Notes under the pieces: generated by a model
Database searches by the model: none
What the model saw: only the letters and a program-made list of their open reading frames with translations
What the model was told of the DNA's origin: nothing
Origin: JAPHSX01 sp050298555
GTDB lineage: Bacteria > Pseudomonadota > Gammaproteobacteria > Thiohalomonadales > Thiohalomonadaceae
NCBI GenBank assembly: GCA_050298555.1
Contig: JBNKUL010000010.1
Span: 1 to 31,642, forward strand
Direction of reading: 5' to 3'
Length of the DNA: 31,642 bases
Translations under genes and position numbers: made by a program
Shown here: piece by piece, positions 24,052 to 31,642 of the stretch
Layout of the letters: each line of letters opens with the position of its first letter
Numbering within the stretch: position 1 is the first letter of the stretch

Positions 24052-24846
24052 ATGTCTTTGAAGAAGCTGCTCCTACCCCTCCTCGCCAGCGGAGCCCTGG
24101 CTGTTAGCACCCCGCTATTCGCCGAAGAGGTACTGGCCACCGTCAACGGCAATAAGATCACCGCCGAGGACTACCGCCACTTCGTCTTCGAGGCGACCCA
24201 GGGCAAGGGCGGGCGACTCGATCCCAATGACGTGATGACCGAGCTGCTCTCTCGCGAGCTGATTCATCAGGATGCGCTCAAACAGGGGCTGGACAAAAAC
24301 CAGGATGTCCTAGCCGAGCTGGAACGGGTCAAGTACCGACTGGTGGTGGGCGCCGCACTGGACGAGCTGATCAGTAAGAAGCCGATTACCGAGGCCGAGC
24401 TGCAGTCGCTCTACGACAAGCAGGTGAAGGGCGCAGGTCTCAAGGAGTACAAGGCACGCCACATTCTGGTCAAGGACAAGACCCTGGCCGAGCAGATCAT
24501 CACCGAACTCGACCTTGGCGGCGACTTCGCCAAGCTGGCGGAAAAGCACTCCACCGATGCCGGTAGCAGTAAGCGCGGCGGCGACCTGGGCTGGTTCAAG
24601 CCGCAGACCATGGTGCAGGAGTTCGCCAGTGCCACCATGCAGCTGGAGAAGGGCAAGTACTCCGCTACCCCGGTGAAGAGCCAGTTCGGCTGGCACATCA
24701 TCAAACTGGAAGACAGCCGCGACGTCACCCCGCCCAGCTTCGAGCAGGTAAAGAAGAAGCTGCAGCAGCTGGCACAGCAGCTGCGGGTGAATGAATATGT
24801 CCGCTCGTTGCAGGAGAAGGCGGATATTCAGATCACGCAGCAGTAA
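24052..24846 (+). CDS. Periplasmic parvulin-type peptidyl-prolyl isomerase
   Basis: A 264-residue exported PpiC/SurA-like isomerase that assists folding of envelope proteins. The signal peptide is clear (KKLLLPLLASGALAVSTPLFA, cut before EEV). A SurA-like helical N-terminal region (VLATVNGNKITAEDYRHF) precedes a single parvulin domain at about 131-225, marked by YKARHILVKD, GGDLGWFKPQ and SQFGWHIIKLED. A helical C-terminal tail returns to the N-domain in SurA-type proteins. The AAGGAA ribosome site is well spaced to the ATG. It follows yciI-bolA in one plus-strand run; this three-gene neighbourhood is common in gammaproteobacteria. Confidence 0.93.
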   Translation: MSLKKLLLPLLASGALAVSTPLFAEEVLATVNGNKITAEDYRHFVFEATQGKGGRLDPNDVMTELLSRELIHQDALKQGLDKNQDVLAELERVKYRLVVGAALDELISKKPITEAELQSLYDKQVKGAGLKEYKARHILVKDKTLAEQIITELDLGGDFAKLAEKHSTDAGSSKRGGDLGWFKPQTMVQEFASATMQLEKGKYSATPVKSQFGWHIIKLEDSRDVTPPSFEQVKKKLQQLAQQLRVNEYVRSLQEKADIQITQQ

Positions 24847-24860
24847 CAGCGTATAGCGAT

Positions 24861-26510
24861 ATGCCTACAGAACTAAGTCGCTCCCCCGCCTGGAGGGCGC
24901 TGGCAAAACACTATGCTAAGGTCGTCAACATGCACCTGCGTGACATGTTCGATGACGACCCGCAGCGCTTTGACAAGTTCTCGATCCACTTTAACGATAT
25001 TCTGCTCGACTACTCCAAGAACCGAATCACCGAGGAGACAATGCGCCTGCTCTTCGACCTGGCGCGAGATGCCAATATCGGCAATTGGACCAAGCGCATG
25101 TTTAACGGTGATGCCATCAATTTCACCGAGAAACGTCCGGTGCTGCACATAGCGCTGCGCAACCGCAGCAACACCCCTATTTTGGTCGACGGCAAGGACG
25201 TAATGCCTGAGATCAACCGCGTGCTGAATAAGATCCGCCACTTCTGCTATGACGTGCACAGCGGTACGTGGCGCGGTCATACTGGCAAGCGTATTACTGA
25301 CATAGTCAACATCGGCATCGGTGGATCAGACCTGGGGCCGCAAATGGTCACCGAGGCGCTCAAGCCTTATGCCCGCGGTGACATCAATGTGCACTACGTC
25401 TCCAACGTTGACGGTACCCACGTTGCCGAACAGATTAAGTACCTGAACCCGGAAACCACGCTGTTCATTGTTTCATCGAAAAGTTTCACTACTCAGGAAA
25501 CCCTAACCAACGCCCATACCGCAAGGCGCTGGCTGGTGGAGAAGCTTCGCGATGATAAGGCCGTGGGAAAACACTTCGTAGCAGTATCCACCAACGCGGT
25601 TGCCGTGGCGGAATTCGGCATCGACACGGAACATATGTTCGAGTTCTGGGACTGGGTGGGCGGACGCTTCTCACTCTGGTCCGCTATAGGAATCTCCATC
25701 GCCCTATATCTTGGCTTTGAGCAGTTCGAGGAACTGCTGGCCGGTGCCCATGCCATGGACCAGCACTTCCTGCGCGCCCCTTTAGAACAGAATTTACCCA
25801 TCGTCATGGCGCTTCTGGGAGTTTGGTATTGCTCCTTTTTTGGCACGGAAACCCACGCCATTCTACCCTACGATCAGTACCTGCACCGCTTCACCAAGTA
25901 CCTTGAACAGGCGGATATGGAGAGTAATGGCAAGCATATCGATCGCGATGGTAATAGCGTTGATTATGCTACAGGACCGATAATATGGGGCGAGTCGGGC
26001 ACCAACGGCCAGCACGCCTTCTACCAGCTCATCCACCAGGGCACCAAGCTCATCCCCATAGATTTCATGGCCCCAGTGGAGACCCACAATCCCCTAGGTG
26101 ATCACCACACCATTCTGCTGGCGAATTTCTTCTCGCAAAGTGAGGCACTGATGCTGGGACGCACCGAGGAGCAGGCCCGGGTCGAATTGCACTCAAAAGG
26201 CATCGAAGGCGATGAGCTTGAGGCATTGCTGCCGCACCTGGTATTTACCGGCAACCGTCCAAGCAACTCGATCATGTTCCGTAAACTCACCCCCTACACG
26301 CTGGGCTCATTGATTGCGTTGTATGAACACAAAATCTTCACTCAGGGAATAATTTGGCGCATCAACTCTTTTGATCAATGGGGGGTCGAACTGGGGAAAC
26401 AGTTGGCCATGAGTATTCTTGGCCGCATGGATGATGATGAGTTGGTGCAGGATCACGACGCCTCGACCAACGGGCTTATTAACTACTACAAAAAGAACCG
26501 CAGGGAGTAG
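24861..26510 (+). CDS. pgi: Glucose-6-phosphate isomerase
   Basis: A 549-residue cytosolic enzyme interconverting glucose 6-phosphate and fructose 6-phosphate, full family length. Signature 1 is DWVGGRFSLWSAIG and signature 2 is GQHAFYQLIHQGTKLIPIDF; the catalytic glutamate is in GESGTNGQHAF, the phosphate loop in SSKSFTTQET, and GGSDLGPQM is intact. The start ATG lies 14 bases after the isomerase stop without a strong ribosome site. From roughly here to the right, GC content falls. The position next to rml and kps genes is suggestive because the enzyme feeds hexose phosphates to nucleotide-sugar synthesis, but it is on the opposite strand and convergent with rmlD. No terminator hairpin is visible in the 13-base gap. 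Confidence 0.97.
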   Translation: MPTELSRSPAWRALAKHYAKVVNMHLRDMFDDDPQRFDKFSIHFNDILLDYSKNRITEETMRLLFDLARDANIGNWTKRMFNGDAINFTEKRPVLHIALRNRSNTPILVDGKDVMPEINRVLNKIRHFCYDVHSGTWRGHTGKRITDIVNIGIGGSDLGPQMVTEALKPYARGDINVHYVSNVDGTHVAEQIKYLNPETTLFIVSSKSFTTQETLTNAHTARRWLVEKLRDDKAVGKHFVAVSTNAVAVAEFGIDTEHMFEFWDWVGGRFSLWSAIGISIALYLGFEQFEELLAGAHAMDQHFLRAPLEQNLPIVMALLGVWYCSFFGTETHAILPYDQYLHRFTKYLEQADMESNGKHIDRDGNSVDYATGPIIWGESGTNGQHAFYQLIHQGTKLIPIDFMAPVETHNPLGDHHTILLANFFSQSEALMLGRTEEQARVELHSKGIEGDELEALLPHLVFTGNRPSNSIMFRKLTPYTLGSLIALYEHKIFTQGIIWRINSFDQWGVELGKQLAMSILGRMDDDELVQDHDASTNGLINYYKKNRRE

Positions 26511-26523
26511 GCCGTTCAGCTTG

Positions 26524-27405
26524 CTACCCCTGGCTATTACGCTCTAACTCACCGAGCATCTCGCGTAAGGCGACACGCCAATGCAGCGGCGCAATCCCCA
26601 ACTGCTCCCAACTGTCCGTATTGTCCAACACACTATAGGCTGGCCGCCTAGCCGCAGTAGGATAGTCCTCTGTGCGGATCGGTTTCAGCGCGATTTCATG
26701 CGGCAACAGCCCCGCTGCCACGCCCTCCTCCATAATCGCGTAGGCAAAGTCATACCAGCTGGCGATGCCTGCATCGCTCCAGTGGTAGACACCGGAGAGC
26801 TGCGGCCGGGAGCAAAACTCCCACACGGCCAGGGCAAGCGTATACGCATAGGTCGGTGAGCCGATCTGATCGGCAACAATACCAAGTTCGTTACGCTCCG
26901 CCATCAGGTGAAGCATGGTCTTGACGAAGTTATTGCCGTGGGATGAGTAGAGCCAGGAGGTGCGCAGTATCACGCTATCATCAGGAAGCAGCTCCTGAAC
27001 CTTCTCCTCGCCCCGATATTTGCTCTCACCATAGACGCCAAGGGGGGAGACGGTATCAGAAGCCCGGTACGGCATGGAGTTGCTGCCGTCAAAGACGTAG
27101 TCGGTGGAAACCTGAATAAGTCTGGCCCCCTGCTCGAGGGCGGCCATGGCAAGATTGGCGGCGCCTTCGGCATTAACGGCGAATGCCGTTTGGGCATCGC
27201 TCTCTGCCTTGTCAACGGCGGTATAAGCGGCCGCATTGATGATGGTAGTGGGCGAGATCCGTTCGACTGCGGCTAACACTGCGCTCTGGTCTCGAACATC
27301 GAGTTCGCTGCTGCTTAAGGCATGGAGTTCGATATTGTCGGGACAACTCCGCTGTAGCTCCCAGCCAAGTTGTCCCGCAGCACCGCACAACAGTACGGTC
27401 ATCAT
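26524..27405 (-). CDS. rmlD: dTDP-4-dehydrorhamnose reductase
   Basis: A 293-residue SDR-family reductase for the last step of dTDP-L-rhamnose synthesis. It has the Rossmann loop GAAGQLG near the N-terminus, STDYVFDG, and the catalytic YxxxK in YGESKYRGE. Two adjacent ATG codons (27405 and 27402) overlap the rmlC stop (ATGATGA); either could be used. It is the last gene of the rmlBACD operon and converges on pgi. No clear terminator follows. Confidence 0.96.
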   Translation of the reverse strand: MMTVLLCGAAGQLGWELQRSCPDNIELHALSSSELDVRDQSAVLAAVERISPTTIINAAAYTAVDKAESDAQTAFAVNAEGAANLAMAALEQGARLIQVSTDYVFDGSNSMPYRASDTVSPLGVYGESKYRGEEKVQELLPDDSVILRTSWLYSSHGNNFVKTMLHLMAERNELGIVADQIGSPTYAYTLALAVWEFCSRPQLSGVYHWSDAGIASWYDFAYAIMEEGVAAGLLPHEIALKPIRTEDYPTAARRPAYSVLDNTDSWEQLGIAPLHWRVALREMLGELERNSQG

Positions 27406-27953
27406 TCGAAATAAACCGCCTCGGAAAAGCGGCTACCACTGGCATCTTTGTCAGAAAGTATCGGGCTGCCAACCTCTTCAAGCGGCCACTTAACTGCCAG
27501 TTGCGGGTCATCCCAGGCGACACAATGCTCATGTTGTGGGGCATAGTAGTCGGTGGTTTTGTAGAGGAGCTCAGCATTTTCCGAGGTGACCAAAAAACCA
27601 TGAGCAAAACCTTCAGGCACCCATAGCTGTCGCTTGTTGGCTGCACTCAGTTCCACCCCAACCCATTGACCAAAGGTGACAGAAGACTTGCGCATATCCA
27701 CTGCGACATCGTAGACCTCACCGGCAATCACCCTCACCAGCTTCCCCTGCACCTGTTCACTCTGATAGTGCAACCCCCGCAAAACACCTTTAGACGAACG
27801 TGAGTGGTTATCCTGAACAAACGACTGGCCGCGCCCGAGCATGTCGTCGAAACGCTGTTGATTAAAGCTTTCCATGAAGAAACCGCGTTCATCGGCGAAG
27901 ACCCTTGGCTCTAGAATCTTTACCTCGGGGATGGAGGTATCAATGACCTTCAT
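27402..27953 (-). CDS. rmlC: dTDP-4-dehydrorhamnose 3,5-epimerase
   Basis: A 183-residue cupin-fold epimerase of dTDP-L-rhamnose synthesis. DERGFFMESFNQQRF, DNHSRSSKGVLRGLHYQ (with the catalytic histidine), and VPEGFAHGFLVTSENAELLYKTTDYY in parts are diagnostic. The start ATG shares one base with the rmlA stop (TAATG) and the end overlaps rmlD. Order and spacing show a single operon. Confidence 0.97.
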   Translation of the reverse strand: MKVIDTSIPEVKILEPRVFADERGFFMESFNQQRFDDMLGRGQSFVQDNHSRSSKGVLRGLHYQSEQVQGKLVRVIAGEVYDVAVDMRKSSVTFGQWVGVELSAANKRQLWVPEGFAHGFLVTSENAELLYKTTDYYAPQHEHCVAWDDPQLAVKWPLEEVGSPILSDKDASGSRFSEAVYFE

Positions 27954-28828
27954 TAAAACAGTCGCTCGTCCAGCAGGCCCAGCAGGTACTGCCCGTAATT
28001 ACTCTTCAGCAGCGGTTCAGCCAAAAGCCTTAACTCCTCTGCACCGATATACCCCTGGTGAAAGGCGATCTCTTCCGGGCAAGCAACGAGCAGCCCTTGC
28101 CGCTTCTGTATCACTTCGATGAATGAGGCCGCCTCCATCAGTGAGTCGTGCGTCCCGGTATCCAGCCATGCCGTTCCACGGCCCATATTCTCCACCTTCA
28201 ACTTATTGCGCTCAAGGTAGACGGCGTTAACGTCGGTGATCTCCAGTTCACCACGCCATGACGGCTTTATTGATTGGGCGATCTCAACCACGTCATTGTC
28301 GTAGAAATAGAGGCCGGTCACCGCGTAACGCGATTTTGGCTGTTGCGGCTTCTCCTCCAGGCTAATCGCACGGCCCTGCTCATCGAACTCTACCACGCCG
28401 TATCGCTCAGGGTCATGCACCGGGTAGGCAAACACCGTTGCGCCCTCGCCGCGGCTAGCTGCATTGCACAGTAACTGCTGCAGGTTGTGGCCGTAGAAGA
28501 TGTTGTCCCCCAAGACCAGGGCGACACTATCATCACCGATAAACTCCTTACCGATGATAAATGCCTGGGCCAGGCCATCCGGAGATGGCTGCACCGCATA
28601 TTCCAATTTAATCCCCCACTGGCTGCCATCACCGAGCATTTGTTCAAATCGCGGTGTGTCCTGTGGCGTAGAGATCAGCAAAATCTCTCTAATCCCCGCC
28701 AACATAAGCGTTGACAGTGGGTAATAGATCATCGGTTTATCGTAGATCGGCAATAGCTGTTTTGAGAGACCCTGAGTAATGGGATAGAGGCGCGTACCGG
28801 AGCCTCCGGCAAGGATAATTCCCTTCAC
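27953..28828 (-). CDS. rmlA: Glucose-1-phosphate thymidylyltransferase
   Basis: A 291-residue nucleotidyltransferase making dTDP-glucose from glucose 1-phosphate and dTTP, the entry step of the pathway. It has the GGSGTRLYPITQGLSKQLLP nucleotide-binding loop, followed by YDKPMIYYPLSTLMLAGI, the LVLGDNIFYG metal-site segment, and AWLDTGTHDSLMEA. The start is GTG at 28828, directly adjacent to the rmlB stop (TAAGTG). Confidence 0.97.
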   Translation of the reverse strand: MKGIILAGGSGTRLYPITQGLSKQLLPIYDKPMIYYPLSTLMLAGIREILLISTPQDTPRFEQMLGDGSQWGIKLEYAVQPSPDGLAQAFIIGKEFIGDDSVALVLGDNIFYGHNLQQLLCNAASRGEGATVFAYPVHDPERYGVVEFDEQGRAISLEEKPQQPKSRYAVTGLYFYDNDVVEIAQSIKPSWRGELEITDVNAVYLERNKLKVENMGRGTAWLDTGTHDSLMEAASFIEVIQKRQGLLVACPEEIAFHQGYIGAEELRLLAEPLLKSNYGQYLLGLLDERLF

Positions 28829-29899
28829 TTACTTCCCCTCCACTACACCAAGGCGCTCACCCTGGTAACTGCCGTCTTTAACATGCTCGCACCAGTCAAG
28901 GTTGCCCAGGTACCACTCGACTGTCTTACGCATACCACTATCAAAGGTTTCTGTCGGTGCCCAGGAAAGTTCGCGCTCGATTTTTCCTGCATCGATGGCA
29001 TAACGCTGATCGTGGCCGGGGCGATCGGCTACGTAGGTGACCAGGTCAAAATATTTCTCTACCCCATCCGGGTGCTCAGGCACCAGTTCGTCCAGATGAC
29101 TGCAGAGCGTGCGAACGACCTCAATATTGGTCTTCTCATTGTGACCGCCAATATTGTAGACCTCACCGGGTACCCCCTTTTCAAGCACCAGCCTTAAGGC
29201 TCGCGCATGATCTTCCACATGTAGCCAATCACGTACCTGGTTGCCTTTGCCATAGATTGGCAGCGGCTTACCCTCCAGTGCGTTGAGGATCATCAAAGGG
29301 ACCAGTTTTTCTGGGAATTGGTATGGCCCGTAGTTGTTCGAGCAGTTTGTCGTCACCACCGGCAGACCATAGGTGTGAAACCAGGCACGAGCCAGATGGT
29401 CGGAGGATGCCTTACTTGCCGAGTAGGGAGAATTAGGGGCATAGGGTGTCTCTTCCGTAAACATCCCCTCCTGTCCCAGGGAACCATAGACCTCGTCCGT
29501 AGAGACGTGATGAAAACGGAAGTGAGACTGATCATCAGCGGGAAGTTGTAGCCAGTACTGCCGTGCTGCCTCCAGCAGGGTATAGGTGCCAATAATGTTG
29601 GTCTGCATGAAGTCGGCCGCGCCATCAATGGAGCGGTCAACATGAGACTCCGCCGCCAGGTGCATAACGGCATGTGGGCGATACTTGGTAAACAGGGCAG
29701 CAATGGCAGCTGCATCACAGATATCAACTTGCTCAAAGATATAGCGTTCGGAGCCGACAACCTCTGTGAGTGATTGCAGGTTGCCCGCGTAGGTCAGTTT
29801 ATCGATGTTAACGATTGTATAATCGGTATCTGCGATGTATTGACGCACCACCTCTGAGCCAATAAATCCGGCTCCGCCAGTAACAAATATTGTCTGCAT
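28829..29899 (-). CDS. rmlB: dTDP-glucose 4,6-dehydratase
   Basis: A 356-residue extended SDR enzyme converting dTDP-glucose to dTDP-4-keto-6-deoxyglucose. The NAD loop is TGGAGFIGSEVVRQY, STDEVYGSLG carries the Thr/Asp/Glu catalytic residues, and YSASKASSDHLARAW holds the YxxxK pair. I take the ATG at 29899 (MQTIFVTGGAGFIG); a TTG four codons upstream is in frame but unlikely. Upstream, an 89-base spacer from kpsS ends with AGGATT as a possible ribosome site. TAGATTAGATT in this spacer resembles a -10, without a well-spaced -35. Confidence 0.97.
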   Translation of the reverse strand: MQTIFVTGGAGFIGSEVVRQYIADTDYTIVNIDKLTYAGNLQSLTEVVGSERYIFEQVDICDAAAIAALFTKYRPHAVMHLAAESHVDRSIDGAADFMQTNIIGTYTLLEAARQYWLQLPADDQSHFRFHHVSTDEVYGSLGQEGMFTEETPYAPNSPYSASKASSDHLARAWFHTYGLPVVTTNCSNNYGPYQFPEKLVPLMILNALEGKPLPIYGKGNQVRDWLHVEDHARALRLVLEKGVPGEVYNIGGHNEKTNIEVVRTLCSHLDELVPEHPDGVEKYFDLVTYVADRPGHDQRYAIDAGKIERELSWAPTETFDSGMRKTVEWYLGNLDWCEHVKDGSYQGERLGVVEGK

Positions 29900-29988
29900 T
29901 TTGTAAAGCAATCCTACGAATCTAATCTAAATGGGGGAAACAGCGTAAATCGGCAGCACCTGTGGCAGAGAGGGGCAGAGCTTGTGTC

Positions 29989-31260
29989 CTAGTTGCCGGA
30001 TGCGCTATGGCTGCCCTGCGGGCTGTCGTGAGGCTCGCCGCTCGCATCCGGCCACCTTAGCCCGGTAGCCGTTCCGATCGAGCCGGTGCGTTTGTAGAAA
30101 CTGCCGTTCAACTGGGTGTTGTTTACCAGATACGACACAAACCGCTCCAGGATGTTGCGGTTAGGCCTGGAGTGGTTGGCTCGCCGCCAGAACTGATTAA
30201 GGCTTCCCTGAAAGGTCAATCCCTTCATGTCATAAAGGGCATTGCCGCAAACCTTTACCGCGGCATTGTGCAACAGGGCAGAGAGCCCAACTGTGCTGTT
30301 GACGACGATTACGCCGCGAGTATGTTGCAGCAGAGTGGGCAAGTGCTGATCATGAATATAGAGACACCGCCCTTCTAGCCCCAACTGCTTGGTACGCTTG
30401 GAGATAAAGCGATTATAGTCCACGTAGCCACGGTCTATCGGATGGTGTTTGAGCACCAGCACTGTGTTGCGTGCCGCATGCTTGGCAAAAGAGACCATTA
30501 CCTCATTGATAAACTCTTCAACCGAATCGAACTCCGAATGCGTATGAATCTGCGCATCAAAGTAGACCTGCAATGGCACCAGGAAATATTTGTTGTCGTA
30601 CTCATTTAGAAGCTTATTCATGACCCCATACTCTTTCAGAGCATAGAACCACTTGCGCCACAGGGAGCGTGCCCAGTAAAACTCCTGAAACCAGTTTAAT
30701 GGGCGGTGATGCTTGTATTTCCAGAAAAAAGGCTTAAGCAAGCCACCCCAAAAATAATAGACGTTAGCCCATACTGCCGCGGGCCAGAAGGTATTTCCCA
30801 TTTGAATCGGATCTGGAGCCTTGGGGATGGGGGAGTTGAGATAAAAGACGGGGGTACGCGGAATCAATGAGTGGCCATTGACACCAAAGCGCTCGAAAGT
30901 CACATAGTTGGGTCGCACATACCCCTCTTCAAACACGCCGATCTCCAGGCCATGTTTATGGGCTAATTCGTGTGCGACGGTGTGGATTGGGCGACAATCC
31001 CCAAACAGCATAATGACTTCAATATTCAGTTGCTGTAACAGCGATGCCAGGTAGTCCGGCCACTCATCCAGGCTGCCGCGGTAGTTGAAGGTGCCGCTCC
31101 TGCGGTAGAACAACCAATCACCGCCATTGAAGTTAACCTTAAAGACCTGCGCGCCGGCCTGTTCAAGGTCAAGGGATAAGCGATGGAAGAACGGCCCGAC
31201 AGGGCCCTGCAACAGGAGTACCCGCTTTCCTCTGAACCCGTTTATCCCGTTGATGAACAT
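29989..31260 (-). CDS. kpsS: Capsular polysaccharide beta-Kdo transferase KpsS-like
   Basis: A 423-residue cytoplasmic protein of the KpsS family (capsule synthesis, Pfam Capsule_synth). With KpsC it builds the poly-Kdo linker on phosphatidylglycerol, on which ABC-transporter-dependent capsules are exported. It has RVLLLQGPVGPFFHRLS near the start, GVFEEGYVRPNYVTFE (109-123), the FLVPLQVYFDAQI segment (226-238), VLKHHPIDRGYVDY (269-282) with the conserved HP motif, and VVNSTVGLSALLHN (319-332). E. coli KpsS is about 389 residues; the extra C-terminal 25 or so (from GLRWPDASGEP) are encoded by an inverted-repeat element and look unlike the rest. The ATG at 31260 has only a weak ribosome site. 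It lies downstream of kpsC on the same strand. Confidence 0.9.
   Translation of the reverse strand: MFINGINGFRGKRVLLLQGPVGPFFHRLSLDLEQAGAQVFKVNFNGGDWLFYRRSGTFNYRGSLDEWPDYLASLLQQLNIEVIMLFGDCRPIHTVAHELAHKHGLEIGVFEEGYVRPNYVTFERFGVNGHSLIPRTPVFYLNSPIPKAPDPIQMGNTFWPAAVWANVYYFWGGLLKPFFWKYKHHRPLNWFQEFYWARSLWRKWFYALKEYGVMNKLLNEYDNKYFLVPLQVYFDAQIHTHSEFDSVEEFINEVMVSFAKHAARNTVLVLKHHPIDRGYVDYNRFISKRTKQLGLEGRCLYIHDQHLPTLLQHTRGVIVVNSTVGLSALLHNAAVKVCGNALYDMKGLTFQGSLNQFWRRANHSRPNRNILERFVSYLVNNTQLNGSFYKRTGSIGTATGLRWPDASGEPHDSPQGSHSASGN
29995..30052. repeat. REP-like inverted repeat at the 3' end of kpsS
   Basis: Perfect 10-bp arms GCCGGATGCG (29995-30004) and CGCATCCGGC (30043-30052) enclose 38 bases that contain a second small hairpin (GCCC-TGC-GGGC). 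Arm sequence resembles the enterobacterial REP consensus. It overlaps the last codons of kpsS and is not followed by a T-run, so it is not a standard intrinsic terminator. I see no second copy in the window. Confidence 0.6.
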
Positions 31261-31381
31261 AAGTTAGACTGTAATTATTCCTTAGATATCAATGCATTAC
31301 GCATCCGCATCGAACCCTGAACAAGTGGGGGACGAGGCTCTTTTTATGACTCATTACTATATCCAACTTTGCCACGCTCGA
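31261..31381. other. Spacer between kpsC and kpsS
   Basis: This 121-base AT-richer spacer separates two co-oriented capsule genes. It holds an AAGGAA stretch upstream of the kpsS start at poor spacing. I see no convincing promoter or terminator in it. Confidence 0.5.
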
Positions 31382-31642
31382 CTACGTTTTTCTCAGGCTC
31401 AGAACCCAGCGTATCCCCCTGCGCCACAAGCCAAGACGACCACGGTTGCGTTTGCGCCAGAGGGCGAGCTCGTACAGCGCCTGCTCCGGGGTGGTAAAGC
31501 GCCCGCTGAGCCGGCTTACATAGGTTGGATAGAGAATAAGGACACCGGCAACCAGCTCATCCAGCGTCAGCTTTCTGGTACGTCGTAGGATGGGGAACTG
31601 ATCTGTAGTGAGCCCCCAGCCAGCATAAAATGGCCGGCCATA
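31382..31642 (-). CDS. kpsC: Capsular polysaccharide beta-Kdo transferase KpsC-like, C-terminal fragment
   Basis: The last 87 codons of a gene that enters from the right edge and stops with TAG at 31384-31382. My translation begins YGRPFYAGWGLTTDQFPILR and continues RTRKLTLDELVAGVLILYP, then TYVSRLSGRFTTPEQALYEL and a basic tail ending LRKT. The GRPFYAGWGLT and RRTRKLTLDELVA segments are hallmarks of the C-terminal Kdo transferase module of KpsC. KpsC adds Kdo residues to the lipid acceptor together with KpsS. Pairing with kpsS next door strongly supports the call. An opposite-strand open frame of 98 codons over the same place is a shadow. Confidence 0.9.
   Translation of the reverse strand, partial: YGRPFYAGWGLTTDQFPILRRTRKLTLDELVAGVLILYPTYVSRLSGRFTTPEQALYELALWRKRNRGRLGLWRRGIRWVLSLRKT

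Noticed and set aside
31292..31588. A 98-codon plus-strand open frame at the right end
   Set aside because: It is antisense to the clearly recognisable C-terminus of KpsC.

Overview
The window looks like chromosomal DNA from a GC-rich gammaproteobacterium. Supporting signs are the rnm-yciO-(S2P)-trpS-scpA-scpB-rluB block, the yciB-yciI-bolA-ppiC block, the full moxR/bat operon and a Kdo-dependent (KpsC/KpsS) capsule locus. ScpAB presence excludes the MukBEF-type enteric lineages and fits Chromatiales-like or pseudomonad-like gammaproteobacteria. The genus cannot be named from the sequence alone.

Layout, left to right. (1) 1-5027, minus strand: five tightly coupled genes, ord-ortA-ortB-oraS-oraE, for the adenosylcobalamin/PLP-dependent oxidative ornithine pathway known from amino-acid-fermenting clostridia (D-ornithine -> 2,4-diaminopentanoate -> 2-amino-4-oxopentanoate -> alanine + acetyl-CoA). 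oraE runs off the left edge. (2) 5086-12009, minus: moxR - DUF58 - DUF4381 - batA - batB/C fusion - batD, a membrane-associated AAA/VWA system, overlapping or nearly so throughout. (3) 12172-12334: a self-contained tRNA-Val(GAC) unit with likely promoter and intrinsic terminator, then uvrB (minus) and, divergently, a class I aminotransferase. (4) 15679-22677, minus: a long housekeeping run, rnm - yciO - site-2 protease - trpS - scpA - scpB - rluB - endonuclease III-like glycosylase - guanine deaminase. rluB is interrupted by an in-frame amber codon. (5) 22787-26510, plus: yciB - yciI - bolA - parvulin isomerase - pgi. (6) 26524-31642, minus: kpsC (3' end only) - kpsS - rmlB - rmlA - rmlC - rmlD, a surface polysaccharide region with visibly lower GC than the left part of the window.

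The most notable content is the ornithine aminomutase cluster. OraE keeps the cobalamin motif DxHxxG and, 11 residues later, the lysine that binds PLP in the characterised clostridial enzyme, so it looks catalytically competent. Other points of interest are the amber-split rluB, a glycosylase with Glu at the usual lyase lysine, and a REP-like inverted repeat that encodes the C-terminal tail of KpsS.

No insertion sequence, integrase, CRISPR array, rRNA or prophage was seen. No stretch over 300 bases lacks a gene. The longest gaps are 12010-12214 (moxR upstream region plus tRNA terminator) and 31261-31381 (kpsC-kpsS spacer).
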